A stretch of 34,106 nt of DNA from XYA12-FULL-58-9 sp001798605 (GCA_036736205.1 DAINMX010000049.1:1-34106); one strand, 5' to 3'. Positions 7,715 to 16,604 are shown, counted from the stretch's first letter. Numbers and translations are program-made. Notes: generated by a model not told the origin, from the letters alone.

Positions 7715-10678
7715 CTAGTGGGACACAAAAACTGCGGCCAATTCCAGATGGGCGCGGTCGTCGGTGGTGAAGGTGTTGTTCAGCCAGTTTTGTCGGTTCC
7801 TCTTGCGCCTTCGCACCTCTTCTTCTTCGTCTTCGATGGCAAGGCGATGGCGCGCCATGAGGGTGCCTTTGGCGCCGGCCGGGAGCTTGGCTTTTCGCTC
7901 TTCGAGGTGTTCCAAGGTTCGCGCCTCCCATTGGGACAAGCGCTTTGACTGCTCGGCGAGGACGTCTTTCAGCGATTGTTTGCGCTGGTCTCTGAGCTTC
8001 GCCATGTAGATCGCTGCGGCATCGCGCCACAGCGTTTTGGAATCGAGGAGTCTTTTGTGCAGCTCCGACTCTGTTTTTGGGTTTGGCAACTTGGTCAACA
8101 GGCCCGTCTTCTCGAGAGTCTCTTCCAGGGAGATGGGACCCAAAACATCGATCTTCTTGCCGAGCTTGGTCGGAAGGCCGAACCAGCTGGAGATCACGGG
8201 CTGCCCGCGCCGGTTCGCCAGCGTGCCATGCATGAGGCAGATCGCATCGACAGCGTCGAGCTTCTCCGTGATCAATACGGGCGCCTGGTGTCGACCGAAG
8301 CCGACGAGAACGCGGTCGTTGAGCCATTCCATGACCGGGTGTTGGGGCCACAGGTACTGAAGCTCCGGCCATTCTCCCTTCTTCTCCCGGCTTGCCACAA
8401 TGGCCGCTTCCACCGCGGTGCTTTCGCTGGAGAGGTAGAGCTTGCCATCTTTCGGCCGTGCTTCGCGGGGTATTTGCTCAAAACGCTGGCGGAGATCGGA
8501 TGGTACTCGGAAGGTTACCTCCGGGCGCTGAGGGTTGAAGTCCGCCGCCAGGTCTTCTTTGCCCTGTTTGAGCTTAGGTCCGATCTCTTTGAACGCCAGG
8601 TCGAGATAGTCGAGGTCGCTTGAGAACAGACTCGCCCTTTCTGCGAGCTCGGGCGTTTGATTCTTTGCCACATCGGCATGTTCGAAGAGGTTTTCGAAGA
8701 ACCATGAATCACCTTCGGTCTCTAGATCCTCACCCGCTTCATTTTTGATTTCTTCCACTGCGGTGTCGAGGTCTTTGTCGGATGAGATAACCGAGGCGGT
8801 CGCCTCTTCCTCGCGATCGGGATCCCAGAGGTTGTAGAGGGTGCCTTCGTCGCCGAGGTTTTTGATGGCGTGCTTCTCTTTGTTGATCAGGGTCTCGAGG
8901 ACATGAATGTCGCCCTTCGCCCCCGTCTCCGAGCGATTGAGCATGTAGCGAATGATCGGCGTGTCCGTCTGCCCGAACCGGTCGATGCGTCCGTTTCGCT
9001 GCTCCATACGAATGAAGGACCAGGGAACGTCGAAGTGCACCATGCGGCTGCAGAAATGGTGCAGGTTGATGCCTTCAGAGGCCATGTCGGACGCGAGTAG
9101 CACCCGGATGGCACCATCTCGGGAGCCGAACGATTCGAGGATGTCTTGCAGTTTTCCGTCAGATTCGCTGCCAAAGATGACGGCGAGGGGGGCCGTTCCA
9201 GGTTCGTCGCGATTGGCGGTGATGCCAAAGCGTTTCTCGAATTGTTCTTCGAGCAGATGCAAGGTGGCGATTCGTTCGGAGAAGACGACGACACGCGGGT
9301 CGTCACTCTTCCCCACCACCTTGAGGCTCGGGAGGATGACGTCGAACAACTCGTTGAGCTTGGAAAAGTCTTTGGTGTCGATCTTGGTCGCCGCGTCTTT
9401 GATGCCGTCGAGGGTCACGAGGTCTTCATGGAGCTCCTTTCTGCGCGGACCGCCTTCGGCAATCTTTGTTTTCAGGCTCTTGGTGCGCGCCTCTACCGTC
9501 TCGAGGAGGGCCCAGGGGCTCGATAGATAGGCCTTCAACAAGGTGGTCTTGAACAGGACGTCTCTGGCCCTGCCTTTCTTGGTCAGCTTCACCTTGCGGT
9601 TTAGGGTGTGGAAGGTCGCGTCGGTGATGGTCGCAAAGACGGCCTCTTCCTTTTGGTTCGCCTTGCACCAAGCAATTTCATCCTGTCGTTTGGGGAAGTA
9701 TTGACCGACTTCGTTTTCAATGTGCTTCTTGAAGCGGCGGACGTAGAGGCCGCGAATGTCGTCGGCGGCGTATTTGAGAGGGTCTGAGATCGCCGTCGGA
9801 TCGAGCATGTTCATCAGATTGGCAAAGCTCTCGGGCTTGCCGTTGTGGGGAGTCGCGGAGGTGAGAATCATCGCGTCGGAAGTGCGCGACAAAAGGCGCG
9901 CAACGCGATTTCGGCCAGTGCCAAAGTTGACAACATTGTGACACTCGTCGATGACAACCGCGTCCCAGTGGCACTTCTCGAGCCATGCCGCCCACAGGCG
10001 GTCGTTCTTCAGCGTGTCGATACTGATAATGGCGCGCTTATAGTAGTGAAACGGATTCTTCCCGGTTGGGATCTTGTGCTCCACGCGCTTGATGCCAATG
10101 GAATCGAGACGCACGAGTGGAATGGTGAAACGCGTCCATAGCTCTTTCTGGAACTGGGCGAGCATGCTCTTCATGACGACCACGAGGATGCGACTGCCGC
10201 GGCCGCGGGCGATGAGCTCTGAAAGTAGAATGCCCGCTTCGATGGTTTTGCCCAAACCCACCCCGTCGGCAATGAGAATTCGCGGCCGCAGGGCTCCGAG
10301 GGCCAAGGACGCCGGCACGCGCTGGTAACCAGAGGGCTCCATGACGCCCTTGTGGCCAATGTAGAGTCGGTTGTCAGTGGGAGGCGTTCGACGCAAAGAA
10401 CTTTCGAGGTAGAGACGCGAGCTTCGGTACTGGGGTGATGTGTCACTGACGAGCTCGGTATCTTCGACGAGGATGGGTCGGATCGCATCCTCGATACTGG
10501 TGAGAAACACCGCGTCGTGGCCGGAGACGAGCTCGGAAACACCGGTGCAAGTGATGGCGTGGTGCCCACCGCCAATGGGCTCGCAGTTTCTTACGATCCA
10601 CTCTTCGTCACGAACTTCGATGCGAGCGCCGGGGGCAAAGGAGAGCTCGGGCTGCAATTTTGTGGCTGCTTGGGTCAT
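7715..10678 (-). CDS. drmD: DrmD-like SNF2-family helicase
   Basis: This 987-aa protein has a complete SF2/SNF2 helicase core. Walker A is GVGLGKT at about residues 139-145, motif II is DECH at 244-247, motif III is SAT at 274-276, and motif VI is QRNGRIDRFGQ at 560-570. An N-terminal segment of about 110 residues precedes the core, and a long C-terminal part of about 400 residues is rich in charged helices. DrmD of class 1 DISARM has this size and layout, and is thought to couple ATP hydrolysis to recognition or processing of invading DNA. The ATG overlaps the stop of the upstream gene as ATGA (10675-10678), so translation is coupled, and the methylase start follows 13 bases after its TAG. 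RapA-like or other SNF2 defence helicases are the alternative, but the methylase partner favours DrmD. Confidence 0.75.
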   Translation of the reverse strand: MTQAATKLQPELSFAPGARIEVRDEEWIVRNCEPIGGGHHAITCTGVSELVSGHDAVFLTSIEDAIRPILVEDTELVSDTSPQYRSSRLYLESSLRRTPPTDNRLYIGHKGVMEPSGYQRVPASLALGALRPRILIADGVGLGKTIEAGILLSELIARGRGSRILVVVMKSMLAQFQKELWTRFTIPLVRLDSIGIKRVEHKIPTGKNPFHYYKRAIISIDTLKNDRLWAAWLEKCHWDAVVIDECHNVVNFGTGRNRVARLLSRTSDAMILTSATPHNGKPESFANLMNMLDPTAISDPLKYAADDIRGLYVRRFKKHIENEVGQYFPKRQDEIAWCKANQKEEAVFATITDATFHTLNRKVKLTKKGRARDVLFKTTLLKAYLSSPWALLETVEARTKSLKTKIAEGGPRRKELHEDLVTLDGIKDAATKIDTKDFSKLNELFDVILPSLKVVGKSDDPRVVVFSERIATLHLLEEQFEKRFGITANRDEPGTAPLAVIFGSESDGKLQDILESFGSRDGAIRVLLASDMASEGINLHHFCSRMVHFDVPWSFIRMEQRNGRIDRFGQTDTPIIRYMLNRSETGAKGDIHVLETLINKEKHAIKNLGDEGTLYNLWDPDREEEATASVISSDKDLDTAVEEIKNEAGEDLETEGDSWFFENLFEHADVAKNQTPELAERASLFSSDLDYLDLAFKEIGPKLKQGKEDLAADFNPQRPEVTFRVPSDLRQRFEQIPREARPKDGKLYLSSESTAVEAAIVASREKKGEWPELQYLWPQHPVMEWLNDRVLVGFGRHQAPVLITEKLDAVDAICLMHGTLANRRGQPVISSWFGLPTKLGKKIDVLGPISLEETLEKTGLLTKLPNPKTESELHKRLLDSKTLWRDAAAIYMAKLRDQRKQSLKDVLAEQSKRLSQWEARTLEHLEERKAKLPAGAKGTLMARHRLAIEDEEEEVRRRKRNRQNWLNNTFTTDDRAHLELAAVFVSH

Positions 10679-11586
10679 GGGGTGGTCTCGTAGAGGGAAG
10701 AAAGGCCAATCGTCGCGAGTGCAGAACGCATCACGACCTCGTCATCGTCGAAGCCGATGCACGATCCCAAATCGTCCTCACCGTCGTCGGCGATGCAGAA
10801 GTAGTGAATGGCAACCAACGCGACCTGCTTTTTGTGCACTTCGAGGGTGCCGAGCTTGGTTATGAGAGCTTTACAAACCCTTGCAAGCCGCAAACATTTG
10901 TCGAAATCCAAGAATTCGTTGGTGCGTTGCAGCTCCTGTACGGCCTGCACGTGGTCATCGACGGCTTTTGCCAGACGCACAGGATCGGCTTCGTGATTTT
11001 GCACGACAAGCTTTTTGACAACCCCACGCGGATGAAAGGGCAATTCCGACGCCCAATTGAGAACGAAGTCGTCGGGCAGAAGAGACAGATTCTCTTGTTT
11101 CGCCAAGGTCTTCTTCCCCCGTGCGGTTTCGGTATTGTTTGAGAGGTGCGGCCCCAAGGTCTCGAGCCACCGCCGCAGGGTGGTACCTCGACGTTTCGCG
11201 GTTGAGGCGGCGAGCTCTGAGCGTGCGAGGAGGAACTCGATCGACGAAGCGGGTGCCACATCGCCAAGGGCTTTCCTTTTGCTCCACAGGCTCCACGCCT
11301 TGCCGACATCCGATTGGTCGAAGGCGCGTGCAAGGAGTTGGAGGCGGTCGCCCTCCCCTGCATCGGCAAGCTTCAATCCTCTGATCGTTAGCTCACCCTT
11401 GTCACCGACGAGACCCAGGATGCGAGCGGCCCTGCGATAGTAGTTGAAGTCGCGCGGTGGCAGGTCGAGCCCAGCGGCGGTCAGCTCTTTGCCGTCGCGA
11501 ATGGCGAGCACGATGTCGCAAATGCGCTCAACGCGATCGGCCTGGGGAATCAGGTCCGCTGAAAGCCTTGTTTTCAATGCCCCCAA
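10675..11586 (-). CDS. Unrecognised 303-aa first gene of the helicase-methylase cassette
   Basis: I do not firmly recognise this protein. Residues about 22-60 (ending in FNYYRRAARILGLV) look like a small winged-helix or DUF7226-type DNA-binding domain often seen near restriction genes. The last 50 residues contain VALVAIHYFCIADDGEDDLG and FDDDEVVM, which resembles the short acidic, hydrophobic YkvA/DUF1232 pattern. The middle is helical and basic. The likely start is TTG at 11586, with a GAGGGGG element about seven bases upstream; a second TTG lies three codons on. Its stop overlaps the helicase ATG by four bases, so it is translated with the helicase and methylase and is probably a working subunit or regulator of the system. 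A 112-bp gap separates it from the divergent AbiGi-like remnant and should hold the promoter of the cassette. Confidence 0.7.
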   Translation of the reverse strand: MGALKTRLSADLIPQADRVERICDIVLAIRDGKELTAAGLDLPPRDFNYYRRAARILGLVGDKGELTIRGLKLADAGEGDRLQLLARAFDQSDVGKAWSLWSKRKALGDVAPASSIEFLLARSELAASTAKRRGTTLRRWLETLGPHLSNNTETARGKKTLAKQENLSLLPDDFVLNWASELPFHPRGVVKKLVVQNHEADPVRLAKAVDDHVQAVQELQRTNEFLDFDKCLRLARVCKALITKLGTLEVHKKQVALVAIHYFCIADDGEDDLGSCIGFDDDEVVMRSALATIGLSSLYETTP

Positions 11587-11698
11587 TCCGGGCCCCCTCG
11601 GGTGTTTTGCTGCGAAGAATTGTGATTCAACGCCGATCTGGGGTTGGACTCAAGGCTCGCGTGTGGGATTACCACTGTTTCCGCGCCGCAAGGCTGGC

Positions 11699-12444
11699 AT
11701 GCCGGACGAGACCCACGAAAAGGGTTTGAGAATTCTCAAGATGGTTGCCGAACATGGCTTGCTACTCACGCCCGAGGTGGAGGACTGGCAGGCGCGATTT
11801 GCCGTTGGGTAATTGCGGTGCAGGGCACTCAACTGACGGTGACGTTCCCACCCGCCATGATCGCCATGATTCTGCGCCGGAAACCCGGATTCCAGTTGCC
11901 GGACGTCATGCTGCCGCCGGGGGCTTTGCTGGGTTTCACGGCGGGCGGTCTGCTTTGCGCTTTGCGGATGCTGGGATGGGGACTCCATTCCGCGTCCGTT
12001 CTCAATGGCACCATGCGCGGCCTTGCGTCTCTCATGTATTCGACCGAGCGCCTCAAACGAGACAACACACGTGATCCGGCATTGAGCCATTATCTCCAGC
12101 GTGAATGGCGTATCGTGGGTGGGCTGGTTGCCGACGAAGTTTCGGTAACAAGCGCTCCGTCGATCGAGCTTAGACAGGAGCTTGTCGCTCTCGACCCGTG
12201 GTTCAACGACGAGATCGAGCTTCCGATTGGTCGCAGGCTACGAGTGGATGGGTGCGAAGTTCTTCAACATGGGCCCTATGACGCCACACCGATCATTCAG
12301 AGAGCTCGGCGGGTATTGTGCCCGCAAGCTGTCGTTGACAATGCCCGAACGGTCTTGAGTCGGTTCCCCTCTGTCCCGGTTGCTGCCAGCGACAACGCGT
12401 GTGGACACTGCGGCAAGGCACCGGCCGCGGACGCAGAGTCATAA
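11699..12444 (+). pseudogene. Frameshifted AbiGi-like gene
   Basis: A natural-looking start at 11699 (MPDETHEKGLRILKMVAEHG) runs into a TAA at 11810-11812. The next frame continues from about there with protein-like sequence to the stop at 12444. The downstream part contains SHYLQREWRIVGGL and LDPWFNDEIELPIGR. The E-W-R-I core is typical of AbiGi and similar abortive-infection proteins that have an N-terminal part of the kind ILK.I...GLLLTPE. One indel near 11800 would restore a protein of roughly 245 residues. It may be a true pseudogene or an assembly error in a draft contig. The family call is tentative. It is divergent from the helicase cassette. Confidence 0.4.
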
Positions 12445-12966
12445 TCCCACGTATTCCAGGAGAAGAATGCAAGACACGACCGGCCAAAGGAAAGAAGAAG
12501 GGGAAAGGAAAAGAGAGAGAGAAACGCTGACTGCAGCGGAGTCTTCGCTCCCTGAGTTGATACCCAGACGGAATTTCTTGGAGAACTGTGCGCTTGGAGG
12601 CGAGTACCAGGGAAGTGACCGCGAGAACCGACACAACCAAGGACCAGCTCATTTATCCTCCTACACCTGCGGAGCAACGCCCGTGGTCCAATACCACGTC
12701 TTCGAGACCAGCGGGCACCCGTTTCTTAATCTGGAGTGAATGCGGAACCATGTCGGTTCAGCAGCAGGGCTAATTCCTGGGGATCGCAGGTGCAAATGAC
12801 GTCGAGTCATAGGGGGAAATTTCTGTTGTTGCTGTGCAGTGGTGCCCATCGGCTGCCAGCGAACAAACAGAGATCGCGAGAGAATGCGCTCGTCAGCATT
12901 GTCCGTGCGTTGCGACCATCCTTTTCCCAGTGCACTCCGACCAGTCGCGCCTACCAAGATCGCGGG
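12445..12966. other. Intergenic between convergent genes, no recognisable gene
   Basis: This 522-bp gap separates the plus-strand AbiGi-like remnant from the 3' end of the cupin gene. It contains a marked polypurine tract at about 12484-12530, with G and A on the plus strand, and a small hairpin around 12668-12704 (cgtgg ... ccacg). Several frames are open, but none has coding character that I can support. Confidence 0.5.
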
Positions 12967-13338
12967 TCAGTCACCCGTCGGCACCACACCATTCTGCTCG
13001 ATCATCAGGACCACAGACTTCGCTGGCGACCGCGGGCGATGCTTCACGCCTTTGGGGACCGTGTAGGCTTGATGCGCTGTCAACTCCACCGAGCCTCTGC
13101 CCTCCACGTCGAGAAAGAGCCGGCCCTTGAGCACAAGAAACATCTCATCCTGCTCGTCGTGCTTGTGCCAATGGAACTCGCCATCGAAGATGCCGAGCCT
13201 CACAACCGCGTCGTTGACTGTGGTCAACGTCTGGTTGAACCAAGGTTCGTGCTCGGCAATTTCGCGTGGAATGTCGATGACATTCAACTGCCCGTACTTC
13301 ACGTCGGTGCGGATATCGTAGTTGTTCTCAGTTTTCAT
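12967..13338 (-). CDS. Single-domain cupin protein
   Basis: The 123-aa protein is a small cupin. Cupin motif 1 is visible as HWHKHDEQDEMFLVLKG (residues 56-72), with the metal-binding histidines and an acidic residue. Motif 2 is visible as VPKGVKH, with His100. Proteins of this form bind a metal ion in a beta-barrel and are often annotated as mannose-6-phosphate isomerase-like; the substrate cannot be told from sequence. The ATG at 13338 has no strong ribosome binding site. It stands alone in reverse orientation between two plus-strand genes and shows no link to their function. Confidence 0.85.
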   Translation of the reverse strand: MKTENNYDIRTDVKYGQLNVIDIPREIAEHEPWFNQTLTTVNDAVVRLGIFDGEFHWHKHDEQDEMFLVLKGRLFLDVEGRGSVELTAHQAYTVPKGVKHRPRSPAKSVVLMIEQNGVVPTGD

Positions 13339-14036
13339 GGATGTCTAACCCGCCGCCGTCTGATTCTTGGCGCTGATCATTCCTAGTCTTTCCGTCAGAG
13401 GATGCCTGCTCGACCAAATATTGTTGTCGCAGCATCGCAGGCGGTCAAGCCCATGTCGGCAATCACGCGCACGCAATGATGTGGCTATCGATGGAGGGAA
13501 AGTTCTGTGCGAGCTTCAGCACCCGCCTCCACGCGCAGACATTACCTTCCGGGTTATCCGACAGTCGCGCAATCCAATGACGAGCATTGGTAGCACATCG
13601 GGCCGCATTGCCTTCCAATGCCAGATGACATGGCCGAGTACACTACAGGGTTGGCGCAGCGGGATTCAACGAAGGGTTGGCAACGTCATACAAAGAGAGA
13701 GCGCACCGGGCCGACATTCCAACGAACAACCTGGCCGCTGACCGGATGCGAACTTGCAATACTGTTGTCAGATGTCGCCGCCTTGCGCCTATCGAAGAAA
13801 CAATCCACGTCTTCGATGAGAAGGATCGAGTGCACCGGTATCGAGCTCATGCCGCGAGGATCGTTCGGCGCGCCGCGACGAGCCCAGCCAATCCAGACGA
13901 CCATCCCGGCGTAGCCGCTGAGATCCTCGCTACGGGGAATTTTGCGGTCAGTTCGGCGGTTGGGATGGTTGGAATCTCCAGGGTTGCCTCACGCCTCGGC
14001 GTGGCATACTTAACAAAGAAGAAAACCGGAGGCCGT
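13339..14036. other. About 700 bp without a supported gene
   Basis: The plus strand is open in the frame of the next gene from 13677. However, the peptide it would add is not recognisable and changes character at the GTG at 14037, so I treat it as untranslated. The stretch lies upstream of a three-gene plus-strand operon and should contain its promoter. I could not pick one out with confidence. Confidence 0.5.
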
Positions 14037-14762
14037 GTGAGCTATCGCAAGCCCATTCTGGTAGAGATGTTCGCAGAACTCCACTTGGAACAAGGCTACC
14101 TGAGCCAGGCTAGCTTCTTCGACGTTGTTCCGATGCTCAAGACTCAGGGCCTTGTGGACGCGGAGATCTGCCAGGTTGTTGGTGTCATGATCACGCCTGA
14201 GCAGGTGCAGCAAAACACAGCCCCTCGCGTCCGATGCTGGTCGGCAAAAAAGGACCGCTTGGTCCAGCTCTCAGAAAATGTTGTGATCGCAAACTTGGTT
14301 GGGCCGTACCCTGGATGGAAGGCGTTTAGGGCGCTGGTCGATTCTGTCGTTGCTGCCCTCACGTCGTCCGTGGGGGCTCCGAAGCCAAGCTCCGTGTCGC
14401 TGACGACCATCGACAAGATGAAGGTTCCCCAAGCAGGTTTCACGTTGGGACGCTATCTTCACTGCGGCGGTCCGATTGTTCCAGCTTGGTACGCCGACAC
14501 GTCGGTCGCATCTGATGTGACGCTGGGCAAGGGGTTGGTAGTCAAGGATGGATTCAACCGGCAGGTGCGAATAGCTGTTCGCCCATCGGGCGACGCTGAG
14601 GTCGAGATCGTCGCCACGACTCTGTTTCACAACCGGCATGACAAGGGGTCTGTCGGCGACGAGCTGGAGGCAATTCACGAGGAATCCAACAAGACATTCG
14701 AGTCTCTGATCACCGAAACCACTCGCCAGCACATGGGAGGATGGGTCGATGCCACCGCTTGA
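14037..14762 (+). CDS. TIGR04255-like protein
   Basis: About 241 aa from the GTG at 14037. The body reads like the sporadically distributed TIGR04255 family. It has an opening YRKPILVEMFAELHLE, a middle VQLSENVVIANLVGPYPGWKAF in which the YPGW is typical, and a following segment on a shared beta-rich fold. I chose GTG because GGAGG sits four bases upstream and the family normally starts with a motif like SYRKPI. The frame is open further upstream, so a longer protein is possible. The function of the family is unknown; it is patchily distributed and often lies near mobile or defence genes. Its end overlaps the next gene by 14 bases, so the two are translationally coupled. Confidence 0.65.
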   Translation: MSYRKPILVEMFAELHLEQGYLSQASFFDVVPMLKTQGLVDAEICQVVGVMITPEQVQQNTAPRVRCWSAKKDRLVQLSENVVIANLVGPYPGWKAFRALVDSVVAALTSSVGAPKPSSVSLTTIDKMKVPQAGFTLGRYLHCGGPIVPAWYADTSVASDVTLGKGLVVKDGFNRQVRIAVRPSGDAEVEIVATTLFHNRHDKGSVGDELEAIHEESNKTFESLITETTRQHMGGWVDATA

Positions 14763-15300
14763 TGCCCAAACATTCCAGTCGGTAGATGCCGCGGTTCACA
14801 AACATCTGCCGGTATTGGAATGCAGGATCCAGCAAGTCCCAAGCTCCATCGTCGGTGACGTGTACTCAATAACGACGCTACCCCGGGCTGCCACTGTTGG
14901 GTTGGTCTGGCCATCCACTACTCAGGCGCACCTTGATCGCATGGAATCCTCCGTCACGTCCGATCTGGATCGCTACGCTCGATTTCCACCTGGCTGGGAT
15001 GGCTATGATGGCGTCACGTTTGACGCCCAACTTGTTTCGGTCGTGCAGCGGGTGGCGAAGTGGACGGCGGATCTGTTTCGGACTCTCGATGTGGTTCCGA
15101 GCGAAATGACTCCGGGGCCAGCGAGTGACGGCTCGCTCGACCTGGAAATCGCTTACCAAGGAAAGCGTTTGATCCTGACGTTCTACCCTGAGACTGACAG
15201 GGTTGGCGTCTACTGTGAGAATGGGGCGGATGCTGAAGAAGCTCAAACAACTCTTGATAGCAGCGGCTTGGCAAGATGGCTTTCTTGGCTCGTTGGCTAG
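14749..15300 (+). CDS. Unknown small protein with a PGWDGY motif, partner of the TIGR04255-like gene
   Basis: The 183-aa protein has no family I can name. Its most distinctive part is RFPPGWDGYDG near residues 78-88, followed by two helices and a beta segment (DLEIAYQGKRLILTFYPETD). I recall the W-D-G-Y motif from many short uncharacterised proteins encoded next to TIGR04255 genes. The ATG has a strong GGGAGG eight bases upstream, within the end of the preceding gene, so co-translation is likely. There is no signal peptide or membrane segment, which makes it a cytoplasmic protein, probably acting with its neighbours. Confidence 0.65.
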   Translation: MPPLDAQTFQSVDAAVHKHLPVLECRIQQVPSSIVGDVYSITTLPRAATVGLVWPSTTQAHLDRMESSVTSDLDRYARFPPGWDGYDGVTFDAQLVSVVQRVAKWTADLFRTLDVVPSEMTPGPASDGSLDLEIAYQGKRLILTFYPETDRVGVYCENGADAEEAQTTLDSSGLARWLSWLVG

Positions 15301-15733
15301 ACTGATCTGTCGCTGGCGTTGGTCTCTCCTTCCGTTCATTCCGGACAAGGAAATCCTTTGGCGGTCAGCGTACAAACCCGACCAGGTGAAGCCCAACGGC
15401 GAAATCAAGATCTCTTTCTTCCGCGACAACCGGCACGGAACCTCGTGTGACCTGGCGCGGTTTTCAACCCGTGAGAAGTCGCGCCGCGGCCATTCGCAGG
15501 CATCTCGGCGGGGTGCTGACGCGGGTCTAGTCGAGTTCTCGGCGGCAGACGTGCGTTCGGTCGGATCGGACGTTCATCACAGGCCGCATCGAGACCAAGT
15601 TGAGAGCAACTACGCTCATGCGGAACTGGAAATCGGATCCTCTGGAGCACACTCAATCGCGACCGAGAACGCCCGCCTCCTGATAGCCAAGGCTCGTTTT
15701 GTGGTCACGCCGGGTTTCAAAGGGAAGGCGTAG
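15230..15733 (+). CDS. Unknown third protein of the TIGR04255 operon
   Basis: The clearly protein-like part begins near WRWSLLPFIPDKEILW and continues with YKPDQVKPNGEIKISFFRD, then HGTSCDLARFST. I do not recognise a named family, but the PD-x-E-I-LxR and GTSCD wording resembles a recurring small-protein family of unknown function. The start is uncertain. ATG codons at 15221 and 15230 lie deep inside the preceding gene, and a TTG at 15293 would overlap by only eight bases; none has a strong ribosome binding site. The gene follows the other two without a gap and on the same strand, so it probably belongs to the same operon and system. Confidence 0.55.
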   Translation: MLKKLKQLLIAAAWQDGFLGSLARLICRWRWSLLPFIPDKEILWRSAYKPDQVKPNGEIKISFFRDNRHGTSCDLARFSTREKSRRGHSQASRRGADAGLVEFSAADVRSVGSDVHHRPHRDQVESNYAHAELEIGSSGAHSIATENARLLIAKARFVVTPGFKGKA

Positions 15734-15796
15734 GTCTTGCTTCCCGCACTCGCCTCCCCTGCTGCCCTCGCCCAAACTCTCGCCATGGAAGGATTC

Positions 15797-16192
15797 ATGC
15801 GAACCGTGTCGGGCTTGTTCGTCATTCTTTGCCTGTCGTGCACGGCCACAACCACCTCGGTCGTCCTCCAAGACAAGAGCTGCGGTCAGCACCAAGACCC
15901 GCCCGAGGCAACTGCTTTCAGTGGAACGCTCGAAACAACGGCAACAAACGTAGAATCTGTGGAATCTGTGGAATCTGTGGAATCTGGGCCTGTCCAACCG
16001 TTGAGTCCAGTCGACATATGTGCCCAATTCGAGAACGATCAACAAAATGCATTGACCGCAGAGGAACACGAGAAGCAATTTGGGTGCCCGCCCTGCCCAT
16101 GCGCGTGCAACAACGGAGAAATTGTCTGCGCACCGTGTGCCGCATGCCAATCTTTTGGCCCACCGAGGGACAAAGTCATGCACATGGAATAG
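15797..16192 (+). CDS. Small exported cysteine-rich protein, possibly a lipoprotein
   Basis: About 131 aa from the ATG at 15797, which has GGAAGGA just upstream. The N-terminus MRTVSGLFVILCLSC looks like a short signal sequence with a poor lipobox. The mature part is low complexity and includes a VES repeat (near residues 52-63). It ends with a cysteine cluster of the pattern CPPCPCACNNG and CAPCAAC, six residues apart. Such clusters occur in small secreted or outer-membrane proteins of deltaproteobacteria, but I cannot name a family. It follows the TIGR04255 operon after 63 bases and could be co-transcribed, yet an exported protein does not obviously fit a cytoplasmic system. Confidence 0.55.
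   Translation: MRTVSGLFVILCLSCTATTTSVVLQDKSCGQHQDPPEATAFSGTLETTATNVESVESVESVESGPVQPLSPVDICAQFENDQQNALTAEEHEKQFGCPPCPCACNNGEIVCAPCAACQSFGPPRDKVMHME
15950..15985. repeat. 9-bp tandem repeat coding Val-Glu-Ser
   Basis: Four units of gtggaatct, the first with one substitution, lie in frame in the cysteine-rich exported protein and encode VES repeats. Confidence 0.9.
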
Positions 16193-16229
16193 CCGCCTGG
16201 CAGCTCACACCAGAAGAGGCCCCACCACC

Positions 16230-16517
16230 TGAGGCTTGAGGCATAAATGAGACCCTCCTCTTTGGCGCCCCTCTCGGCAATCTCGACATGTCTTTCGAGT
16301 TCATCGATTTCTTCGAAGGTCATGAAGAAATTTGCGATGTAACAGTCGGCATCATCCTTGCGCCCAGCCTCACTGAGAGCGTTGACCACCGGTTCGAGTC
16401 GACGCCACAGGTACAGATATTTCGAGATTGAATACCGAGAGTATTCTCAAACTCAAAAATGGTTGTGTAGAGGCGGTCGATGAGGCCGTGGGTATCTCCA
16501 AGCGCACAGATCAGCAT
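16230..16517 (-). pseudogene. Broken metallophosphoesterase-like gene
   Basis: On the minus strand, 88 bases after the stop of the XRE/ImmA gene, an ATG at 16517 starts MLICALGDTHGLIDRLYTTI. This has the GDTHG motif that opens calcineurin-like metallophosphoesterases. The frame loses its resemblance after about 30 residues. A second minus frame then continues with LYLWRRLEPVVNAL and FFMTFEEIDELERHVEIAERG, which looks protein-like. The later family motifs (GNHE and the distal histidines) are not visible. I read it as a frameshifted and truncated gene. The spacing suggests that the pair was once one operon with the XRE/ImmA protein. Confidence 0.4.
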
Positions 16518-16604
16518 GATGGTCTCATCGACGGGATCCGTGGTGCCCAACGTCGCCACGAAGTCGTTGCTCGAAACGCTTGAGGGGATTGTTGAGGATA
16601 AACG

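Noticed and set aside
12484..12530. Polypurine tract as a coding or regulatory element
   Set aside because: No protein signature, no defined structure and no nearby start it could serve.
13677..14036. A 120-residue N-terminal extension of the TIGR04255-like gene
   Set aside because: The sequence is not protein-like or recognisable, and a GTG with GGAGG lies at the family-typical start.
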